64,000 bases of DNA from contig JAPQWV010000005.1 of NCBI GenBank assembly GCA_027422505.1, positions 11,103,501 through 11,167,500 of the forward strand, in the 5' to 3' direction. Shown one piece after another: positions 56,365-64,000 of the stretch. The notes under the pieces were generated by a model, which made no database searches, was not told the DNA's origin, and saw nothing but the letters and a program-made list of their open reading frames with translations. The first letter of the stretch is position 1. Each line of letters starts with the position of its first letter. This DNA is from Craterostigma plantagineum (Eukaryota > Streptophyta > Magnoliopsida > Lamiales > Linderniaceae). The position numbers and the translations under genes are program-made.

Positions 56365-56950
56365 CAAAATCGGAAGTGGCGGCCACTCTACCACTATGAA
56401 TTTCATGAGCACTTTTGCCGTGTACATGATATCTCAGAATCGCAAGTTCAACCTCGGATATACCGTCATGAAGCACATGATTCAGGCCGTTGAGAGCAAG
56501 GACAAGGCGCTGCCCTATGGAATGCTGCTCACTCATATGTTTGAGTGCGAGGGCATTATTATGCCACCTGGCTGGGAAGATAAGGCCGTCCACATTGTGG
56601 ACCTTGTGACCTTGAAGCGGATGGGTATTCACTACACAAAGGGCCAAGGTTGGTTCAAGGCTAAGGAGAGTAGGTCAGTGGATAGCGCCCAGAAACGGTC
56701 GGCTGCGAAAGGAAAAGCAAAGGTCAAGAGCGACGACGACGAGGACTATGAAGATGAGCTCAGTGTCGGGAAGGCTGGAATCTCGGTGTTGCGCCGCGAT
56801 ATCTCCGATATCAAGGCTGATAATCAGAAGCGCTTCCGCAAGCTCAAAGAGCAGTATACTGAGTTATCAATGAAACTATCCAAGCTCTCAAAGCTCGTCA
56901 AGAAGTCCCTTAATAAGCCCGCCGATTCTGAAACCTCTTCAAGCCAGTAG
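56365..56950 (+). pseudogene. Sirevirus third ORF, C-terminal part (5' truncated)
   Basis: Open frame to a stop at 56948. The first part (TTMNFMSTFAVYMISQNRKF, then MKHMIQAVESKDKALPYGMLL and ITR-less LTHMFECEGI) resembles the 'putative plant transposon protein' type of extra ORF in Sireviruses, which ends its core with a xLPFPxLIxxLC-like block. A basic/acidic linker (KAKVKSDDDEDYEDE) and a heptad-like C-terminus (ISDIKADNQKRFRKLKEQYTEL) follow, probably a coiled coil. The N-terminal part is missing: the frame begins in truncated LTR 3. Such an ORF normally begins as at 63739 in the next copy. Function unknown. Confidence 0.6.
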
Positions 56951-57640
56951 GCTGCCCTTCTAGTTCCTTTCTGCTCCTAGTTGCCACTAGGATATTCCAG
57001 TTCTGTTCAGTTTTTAGTTGATCCTCCCGCCTTTTTGATGATGAAGGGGGAGTAGTAGTAAGGTAAGTTTAGACGTTTAGCGTCTAAGTTTGTTAGTGGT
57101 AAGTATGTATAGGGAGGCTCGTTGAACCCTAATATAATATTTTGCTGCTATTATGATATATCTCCTGTGCTTAACATCTTTTGCTCTGATCTTAGGATAT
57201 ATCGTTTGTTAATCTCACACTCTGATGCGTAACTGTGCTACTTGACTTGCATAAAATTTCTTACTAAATGCTAAGTGCCTGCTGAGATGATTACATGATT
57301 GCTTGAACCATGCTTGGAAAATGCGCACTTAGGCAGGGGGAGCACACTCACGGGTAATCTCTAAATTTTTAATACTAAGGATATAACATAGAAAAGATAG
57401 GATATATCCGCACTTAGACAGGGGGAGCAAAATTAGTCCATGATATATCATAGCATGTCATAGAGATAACTGCACGTAGGCAGGGGGAGCAAATATGTAT
57501 CACATGTGATTAGGAAATATCGTATGCTCTGCTTTGTGATTATGGAACACTTAGACATATGCGCTAGGACTTGCATAATCGAATATGCTTACTTGCTTCC
57601 GTGCTGCATCAATTACATGTCATCATCAAAAAGGGGAGAA
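56951..57640 (+). other. Sirevirus 3' untranslated region with multiple polypurine boxes
   Basis: Contains GATGAAGGGGGAGTAG (about 57040), a 7-bp hairpin TTAGACG-TTTAG-CGTCTAA (57070-57088), and three copies of GCAC(T/G)TAGGCAGGGGGAGCA-like boxes at 57325-57344, 57410-57428 and 57472-57490. The true PPT AAAAAGGGGAGAA at 57628-57640 touches the LTR. Multiplied PPT-like boxes before the 3' LTR are, as I recall, a described hallmark of Sireviruses. Confidence 0.7.
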
Positions 57641-59362
57641 TGTTGACCTTTTTGGTCCATATATGTTAGAGAGTTTTGATGAACGATGTAATTGTGATGA
57701 CATTATGTCTATAAAATAAGCAATTCGATTTGGGAAAAATAAAATGTCTAAATTCATGATAATGTTCAACCATGCATTGCAAATGAGATGAAAATTGTTA
57801 AAGTGTTGAATATTTGAATTGCGTGTGATTTTGTGATGATTCGATGGAACTATGTGATCGCATGTTATAGACAGTCCATGAGATAGGATATATCGTTCTG
57901 TGCTATATATGGAAATAATGCATGAGATATCCTACTGAGCTATATATGGAAAATATGCGGTTTATATATGGAAAGTGATATATCCGTTGATACCAGTTTA
58001 TTCCTGGACGAAAATCATATGTATGATCCTTGCTTGTCTTGCACTGAATTAAATGCTAAATATTAAATTGATATCTTTCCTTGTGCTGATTGGATTATTA
58101 TATTTAGGAAAGATTTGATTTGATTATGGATAAAGTGATCTTATATGATATGTGCTATAAACGGATGTGATCTCTGAAATAAGGAAAGTCGTGCCATGAT
58201 GTGATAAATCGTTTTATGTAAGCTCTGATCTGATTTATGTGCTAAACATGGTAAATATATCGATTAAATGATATGAGCTGTACATGGAAAACGTGTTGAA
58301 CGTGTTGATGAATTGCTATCTTGCATGCCATACTTGGAAAGTAAATCTAAAAGACTCGTTACTAGGAACTGATAGCAGGGAATCACTTATGGACAATTTC
58401 GATATGGAAAATATATGCGAAATGATTGAAATTGCTTGAGTACGAAAATTGAGCTCTATATGGAATATAATCATGCTTTAATGTGCTATATGACCGTTGT
58501 GACGATTTATTAGAAGCATGATTTATATGGTATGATTGACTCGAAAGCTACATGGAAACTATGCTTGATTTGGTGATTATTGTTTGATATGACTTTCCAT
58601 GTGAAGTGCTATTAGAAAAGAATTTATATGAGCTGCACTAAAGATTTTCGAAGTACAGAAACACAGAACAGAGAACTTGCGTATTTAAGTCTACGAGAGA
58701 TTTTTGAGCAGAGAGATACTAAGATATTCCTGAGCCAGTCACTTGCGATAGCTTTCTGCCTACCCGAACTTTAACTTGCCTATCCATCACTGAGCGAGTG
58801 ATTCATCAGATATTCCATCATCCCCTGCCATATATTCTGTCTACGGACGTGTTGTCTTCGGACGTGAGCGATACCAAGGAGGCAAGGTCGACGCTTACGC
58901 ACACGTGAAGGGAAGGACAAGTCCGGGGGCCCTTCGGTAGCGAGCTGTGTCTGTCGGGATCAAGGAGATTCCGAGGAACGAAACTCGGCGTGTGGTAACC
59001 TAGTAGTGACTAGTGTTTCGACTTGTTTCGGTTGTGTATTGGGCTAACCAATCAGTTTTGTATCCAGCTACGGTGCATTATAGTGATTGGTTAAACTCTT
59101 GGGAAGAAAATCCCAAGGAGAGGAGTAAACCCCAGTTGGGGATATAACCTCTATAAAAATCCTGTCTCGCATTTACTTTTCGGTTATTTCTTTATCGCTG
59201 TGAGACAGACCCGACGCACATCCGACGTTACTAGGATATATCAGGCACTCGTCACAAACATCAGTAGGCATATCTAAGTCACCACACTTAGTATTTGTGA
59301 AAAGATACAAAAATTTCTATAGGCCTAATTCACCCCCCCTCTTAGGCACATTTATATCTTCA
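57641..59362 (+). mobile_element. Sirevirus LTR with element sequence on both sides
   Basis: 1,722 bp, TGTTGACC...TATATCTTCA. The left side is a PPT with a third-ORF 3' end; the right side is a PBS with gag. It therefore acts as 3' LTR of one copy and 5' LTR of the next. U3 holds many (C)TATATATGGAAA-type words (57903, 57940, 57962, then looser copies to about 58560). The TATA box is at 59152. Confidence 0.85.
59152..59158 (+). promoter_or_regulatory. Candidate TATA box in Sirevirus LTR
   Basis: TATAAAA, 204 nt before the LTR end, in the context CCTCTATAAAAATCC. Confidence 0.6.
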
Positions 59363-59364
59363 TT

Positions 59365-59375
59365 TGGTATCAGAG
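59365..59375 (+). other. PBS, tRNA-iMet type, Sirevirus
   Basis: TGGTATCAGAG 2 nt after the LTR; the next bases AGG deviate from the usual CC. Confidence 0.85.
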
Positions 59376-59421
59376 AGGGTTACTCAAACGACGGGCCTAA
59401 CAAGCCTGAGTTAAAGATCTA

Positions 59422-61266
59422 ATGGCTTCTTCGAGTTTTGATGTTTTTGCAGAGGGACAATCCCATTCCAGGCCACCACTCTTCGACGGAACAAACTACG
59501 CCATATGGAAAAATCGCATGAAGGAATTCCTGATCGCTACAGACTATGACCTGTGGGATATCATCGCAACAGGACCTTACATTCCCAAAAACGAAGATGG
59601 AACTCCAAAGAAAGGCCCTGATTACAATGTAACAGACAAGCGGGGAATCTCCCTAAATGCCAAAGCTAAGAACATGATAGCTTGCGCACTCACAAGAGAA
59701 GAGTACAATCGTGTGAGCTCATGTGAATCTGCCAAAAATATGTGGGACATGCTTCAAGTCACACATGAAGGAACCACTCGAGTTGTGCAAGAAAGGATAG
59801 CCCTCTTGACCCACCAATACGAGCTGTTCAAGATGGAGGACAACGAGACCATAAGCCACATGTATGCCAGATTCATGAACATCATTAATCAAATGTTCTC
59901 GTTGGGAAAGAAAATAGAAGATGGTGAGAAAGTGCGAAAAATCCTGAGATCTCTTCCTAGAGAATGGAATCCCAAAGTGACCGCCATCTATGAAGCAAAG
60001 GACTTGGATGAACTTTCAGTGTCAGAACTGATCGGATCTCTGACCACCTACGAGATGACTCAGATCTCCATCAAAGAAAAACCACCAGTCCGAAATCAAC
60101 CAAACATTGCCTTTAATACCGAACAAGAACACGACTCTGAAGGCGAAGAAGAATCTGAGGAGGACCTAATGGAGCAGATCGCCATGCTGACCAGAAAGTT
60201 TGACAAATTTCGGATGAGAAGAAAGTTCAAGGGAAATTCAAAGTTCCAACCTAGGAACAAGGGAATATCGTCATCCGGAAACAATGTACAGAAATGCTTC
60301 AAGTGCAACAAGCCAGGCCACTTTGCATCAAACTGCCCGATGGAAAACGGTGACAAAAAGATAAAGAAACAGAAGGCCATGGTCACAAACTGGGAAGAGG
60401 CCGGGAGCGAAGAAGAGGAAGATCTCGCCTACATGGCCGCGGATGATGATCAGGTATCGGACTCATCTACTATTAAGAAAATATTATTTCTGAATGAACT
60501 ATATGCTAGGCAAGATGAATCTCATGATAACGCTTCCTCAGCCTTTGAAGTAGATGAAAAAGAAGAGATGTTTGAGATAATTCAAAATGCAGAAAGAAGG
60601 ATTAAGTCACTCAACTCACAAGTGAAGGGTCTAATTAGGCAACGAGATGAAGTAGCTAGAGAGAAGCATCAAACGGATCTAGAAAATGAGCGCCTGAAAG
60701 CCGAGCTAGAGATTCTTAAGAAAGAAAAGGCCTTGTGTAATTGCGAGAAACTTAGGAAGCAAAAGAATATATCTAGGGACATGTCCGCTCTTAAGGATTT
60801 CTTAGAAGAAAATTCTCGTACTAATGTTAGATTTCTTGAGGGACAACAAAATCTTGATATGTTACTTAGTGTTCCTCCACAAATCGGGAAAACAGGATTA
60901 GGATATTCCACAACACATGAACATGCTGCACCTCCACAAAACGTTAGGAAACCTAAATGTTTTTCATGTGGTCGTCTTGGTCATTATGCTAACCACTGTT
61001 TCTTGAAGAAAGCTGATAAATCCAGATATGTCTGGAGACCTAAGAAAGTTCCTGAAGTTTCTAATTCTGGTCAGCCTGTGACTGAGAGATCACAGCCTGT
61101 GATACATGATATGCCACGTGTTAACAGGAATTACTTTGCTGCTAACCATTTAGGACCCAATCAAAATTGGGCACCTCAGAAAAGAACTGATTCATGCAGG
61201 TACAAAGAAGAAAATCCAGTAGGAAGAACAAGTGGTACCTCGACAGTGGGTGTTCCCACCATATGA
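59422..61266 (+). CDS. Sirevirus gag, 614 codons, open
   Basis: N-terminal RPPLFDGTNYAIWKNRMKEF (near residue 18) and the ISLNAKAKNMI...W..L...HEGT block are typical copia gag (UBN2-like). The rest includes a first zinc knuckle CFKCNKPGHFASNC at about 292-305, an acidic EEEDLAYMA linker, a long coiled coil at about 375-445 (LNSQVKGLIRQRDEVAREKH onward) and a second knuckle CFSCGRLGHYANHC at about 512-525. The frame is uninterrupted from ATG to 61266, but the last about 25 codons run over the start of protease in the wrong frame. The ATG is 47 nt after the PBS. Long gag with two knuckles and a coiled coil fits Sireviruses. The product would assemble particles. Confidence 0.85.
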   Translation: MASSSFDVFAEGQSHSRPPLFDGTNYAIWKNRMKEFLIATDYDLWDIIATGPYIPKNEDGTPKKGPDYNVTDKRGISLNAKAKNMIACALTREEYNRVSSCESAKNMWDMLQVTHEGTTRVVQERIALLTHQYELFKMEDNETISHMYARFMNIINQMFSLGKKIEDGEKVRKILRSLPREWNPKVTAIYEAKDLDELSVSELIGSLTTYEMTQISIKEKPPVRNQPNIAFNTEQEHDSEGEEESEEDLMEQIAMLTRKFDKFRMRRKFKGNSKFQPRNKGISSSGNNVQKCFKCNKPGHFASNCPMENGDKKIKKQKAMVTNWEEAGSEEEEDLAYMAADDDQVSDSSTIKKILFLNELYARQDESHDNASSAFEVDEKEEMFEIIQNAERRIKSLNSQVKGLIRQRDEVAREKHQTDLENERLKAELEILKKEKALCNCEKLRKQKNISRDMSALKDFLEENSRTNVRFLEGQQNLDMLLSVPPQIGKTGLGYSTTHEHAAPPQNVRKPKCFSCGRLGHYANHCFLKKADKSRYVWRPKKVPEVSNSGQPVTERSQPVIHDMPRVNRNYFAANHLGPNQNWAPQKRTDSCRYKEENPVGRTSGTSTVGVPTI

Positions 61267-62905
61267 CAGGTGATATCAGTAAGTTTGTGTCGGTGAAAGC
61301 ACATGATGGAGGATATGTCTCCTACGCCGACAATACAAAAGCTAAGGTTATAGGAGTGGGAACTGTCGGTAACACGTTACATACTACTATAGATGACGTA
61401 TGGTTGGTTAAGAATCTAGAACATAATCTCATTAGCATCAGTCAATTATGCGATAAAGGTCATACGGTTACGTTTGAAAATGATAAGTGTGTAGTTAGAA
61501 ATAATGATAAGGTACTATTCAGTGCATCTAGGGATAGAAATATATATTGTATAACTCTTGATGATATCACTGACCAGAATGTCAAGTGTTTAGCAGTTAC
61601 ACAGGATGATACCTGGTTATGGCATAGACGCCTAGGACATGCCAACATGGAATTGCTATCTCACATCACAAGCAATGCACTGATACGAGGTGTTCCTGAC
61701 ATAAAGTTTGTCAAGGACAAAACATGCAAGACATGCCAGATGGGCAAGCAGACTAAGACATCTTTCAAAGCAAAGAATGTGATATCTACATCCAGACCTC
61801 TGGAACTGCTGCATCTCGACCTTTTTGGTCCGGTTCAGACGATGTCTCTGCGAGGTAAAAGATATGCCTTTGTCATCGTTGATGACTACTCCAGGTACAC
61901 TTGGGTGATATTCCTTGCACATAAGAATGAGGCACTAGATAATTTTGCATCGCTAGTTAAGAGACTTGAAAATGAAAAAGAAACAAACTTATGTAGGATA
62001 CGCAGTGATAACGGACTGGAATTTGATAGTAAGGCATTTGCATCATTCTGTGATCAGTACGGATATAGTCATAACTTCTCTGCCCCTATAACTCCTCAAC
62101 AGAATGGCGTAGTTGAACGTAAAAATAGGGTATTACAGGAAATGGCTAGATCTATGTTACATGAGTACGATATTCCTAAACAGTTTTGGGCGGAAGCTGT
62201 TAGTACAGCCTGTTACGTGTCTAACCGTGTCTTCCTTAGGCCGATATTAAAAAGGACTCCTTATGAAATCTGGCATGGTAGAACTCCAAATATAGGTTAC
62301 TTTCATGTGTTCGGATGTAAATGTTTTATCTTGAACGATAGAGATAAGAGAGGAAAATTTGACTCTAAGGTTGATGAAGGGATATTCCTTGGTTACAGTC
62401 TTACGTCTAAGGCATATCGTGTTTATAATAAAAGAAAGCTGACTGTTCAGGAATCCATACATGTTACTTTTGATGAGATGCCTAACACAGATGCTACTGA
62501 TGAGGAAGGTATAGATTTGCCCTGTGCAGAATTGCAGGATATTAAAGACAGTGAGGAAGATATTCCTGAAGACGAAAATACTGAAGCAGTGGAACCAGAA
62601 GCTGGAGAGCTGCAACCTAGAAAATGGAAACATGCATCCAGTCATCCAACAGATCAAGTGATAGGAAATATCAGATCTGGAATCAAAACTCGAGCAACTG
62701 TACGAAATCAAGATACGGAGGAATCTCATGATGTACTGCTTTCAATGATGGAACCAAAGACAGTCCATGAAGCTCTAGATGATATATCTTGGGTCTCAGC
62801 CATGGAAGATGAGTTATCTCAGTTCGAAAAGAGCGAAGTGTGGACACTCGTAAAAAGACCAGACGATAAATCCATCATAGGAACCAAATGGGTCTTCCGA
62901 AACAA
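61194..62905 (+). pseudogene. Sirevirus protease and integrase, RT deleted
   Basis: Frame -1 relative to gag with a 73-nt overlap. Protease WYLDSGCSHHMTG near 61233, then NLISISQLCDKG. Pre-integrase WHRRLGHANMELL with C..C (TCKTCQMGKQ) near 61730. Integrase core LHLDLFGP (about 61815), IRSDNGLEF (about 62000) and GVVERKNR (about 62110) with all three acidic residues. Then KAYRVYNKRK, an acidic linker, and the first RT block ending WVFRNK at about 62905, where the sequence jumps to RNase H. No catalytic RT is left. Gag and pol are usually in one frame or split by a stop in this group, so the -1 overlap is probably a mutation; programmed shifting is not excluded. Confidence 0.85.
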
Positions 62906-63196
62906 ACCCTTAGTGACTTTGGGTTAGGCTATGACAAAATTCCCATTATGTGTGATAGCACTAGCGCTATTAGTATTACTAAGAATCCCGTGCATCATTC
63001 TCGTACTAAGCATATTGAGGTTAAACATCATTTCATACGAGACCATGTTCAGAAAGGGAATATCAGTGTGGAATTCGTAGGAACAAATGATCAGCTCGCT
63101 GATATCTTCACTAAACCCCTAATAGAGGCAAGATTCTGCGACATCCGTGATCGATTGGGAATCCTCGAGCTTAATAAGGTTAGTAAATCTGCCTAA
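62900..63196 (+). pseudogene. Sirevirus RNase H C-terminal remnant
   Basis: Starts at TLSDFGLGYDKIPIMCDSTS in the middle of RNase H and continues with HSRTKHIEVKHHFIRDHVQ and QLADIFTKPL to a stop at 63194. The frame differs from that of the integrase part, so the internal deletion also broke the frame. The N-terminal RNase H and the whole RT palm are missing. Confidence 0.9.
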
Positions 63197-63738
63197 TTCT
63201 ATCATTTACTCTAGGTTATTCTATTTTAGATAGAAATTCATAGTTATCCCATCTTAAGATATTCAGCCCTTAGAATACTTCTGTGGATCCTATAGATCTT
63301 TTCCTTAAGTAAAATTCTCGTATTTTAGGAAGAAATTCGTAGTTATCCCTTCCAAGATATTTCTTCAGCCATCTAGTTTATTTTAGGAATATCCGATCTT
63401 CTAGATTCGTTCTTAAATGTGATTAGGTTATTTAAGGTAGGAACGCGTGGATATTATTTCAGCCGTCCAGTTATTCTAGGAAACTCATTTTCCTTTATAA
63501 TATATTCCTATCCAGTCCAGTCACATCCCTTCCTTAATTATGAGATCCCGTCAAATCAGTCTGATATCCCTGACAGTTTTCCATTATCTTTTTGATTTCA
63601 AATTTCAAATTTCGAAATTCATCCTTATCTCTTCCCAAAATAAACCGATCCTATTCTTTAAAAATTCAGAACCGTTCCTTAACCTTCATCATTCAATCAT
63701 CTTCTCCAAACACTCTCTCGATCTTCAAACCTTCATCA
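63197..63738 (+). other. Spacer between Sirevirus pol and third ORF
   Basis: 540 bp, no gene. Repeated TTTTAG(A/G)(T/A)AGAAATTC(A/G)TAGTTATCCC modules at about 63222 and 63325 indicate a short local duplication. The last part (TCTCGATCTTCAAACCTTC) looks like a 5'UTR before the ATG at 63739. Confidence 0.6.
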
Positions 63739-64000
63739 ATGGCCAAAACTTCCAAAGTTGTCAACCCTGAATCATCAAGCCGTAAACGCAAGGAGCCCAG
63801 TTCCGACACTGAAGAAGCCCCACTCGGATCACCTTCCAAATCACCAAAACAAGCCTCGCCTTCTGTTCGCAAAACCCGTTCCAAAGCCAAATCTCCCAAA
63901 TCCTCTGACAAGATCTCATCCCCTTCCAAAACTACAAAGAAGAAGAAGAAAACCAAGAAATCCAAGACGCCCGAACCAGAAAAGTCTGCCTCAAGCTCTG
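63739..64000 (+). CDS. Sirevirus third ORF, N-terminus (runs off the window)
   Basis: ATG-started and open for 87 codons to the window edge. Rich in Lys, Ser and Pro: starts MAKTSKVVNPESSSRKRKEP, with SPSK-type repeats and a run KTTKKKKKTKKSK that could act as a nuclear localisation signal. Position 540 bp after pol and its basic N-terminus match the extra ORF of Sireviruses. Its C-terminal counterpart from the neighbouring copy is at 56365-56950. No signal peptide is visible at this N-terminus. Confidence 0.65.
   Translation, partial: MAKTSKVVNPESSSRKRKEPSSDTEEAPLGSPSKSPKQASPSVRKTRSKAKSPKSSDKISSPSKTTKKKKKTKKSKTPEPEKSASSS

Overview
This window looks like gene-poor, retrotransposon-packed nuclear DNA of a flowering plant, probably a dicot. 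There is no bacterial-style gene organisation, rRNA, tRNA or CRISPR array, and I found no convincing host gene. Almost everything recognisable is an LTR retrotransposon (Ty1/copia or Ty3/gypsy), a fragment of one, or a LINE fragment. Many are inserted inside one another. The species cannot be named from the sequence.

Layout. 1-831 is the 3' part of a Tekay/Del-like (chromovirus) LTR. 832-4234 is AT-rich DNA with GGTACC-rich repeats and a foldback element. 4235-7734 is a mosaic: a LINE 3' end (minus), a Tekay-like LTR piece (minus) that carries a LINE RT fragment in the opposite direction, and a copia gag-like piece (minus). About 8000-11650 is the 5' end of an Athila/Tat-type gypsy element with a perfect tRNA-Asp primer site and a broken gag. 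A Ty1/copia element (copia-1) enters that gag at 11651. Its decayed gag-pol runs to 20865, with a 3.2 kb solo Tekay-like LTR (17334-20548) in its RNase H domain. A probable third ORF starts at 24788 and is cut by further insertions.

25109-41955 is an old, internally deleted Tekay element (minus strand, TSD CGAAC). Inside its 3' LTR sits a young and apparently complete Tekay element, 26883-37598 (minus strand, TSD ATTAT). The young element has two nearly identical 3.02 kb LTRs and one uninterrupted 1,492-codon gag-pro-pol-chromodomain ORF. The old element's other LTR still holds the unoccupied version of this insertion site at 40915-40919.

44220-56364 is a head-to-tail array LTR-gag-LTR-gag-LTR (last LTR truncated) of a gag-only, pol-deleted Tekay derivative with 3.1 kb LTRs. 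56365-64000 is Sirevirus-type copia: the 3' end of one copy, a shared 1.72 kb LTR, then a second copy with gag and integrase, an internal deletion that removes reverse transcriptase, an RNase H remnant, and the start of a third ORF that runs off the window.

How the parts relate. The only element that could still encode a full set of proteins is the young Tekay copy. The gag-only array keeps LTRs, PBS and PPT, so it could depend on proteins from a Tekay relative if it is expressed. The nesting gives a relative order: Athila/Tat first, then copia-1, then old Tekay, then young Tekay. The least expected signal is a covarying hairpin with a T-rich tract and GTAGG box at a near-constant distance from the 3' end of several otherwise divergent Tekay-like LTRs.
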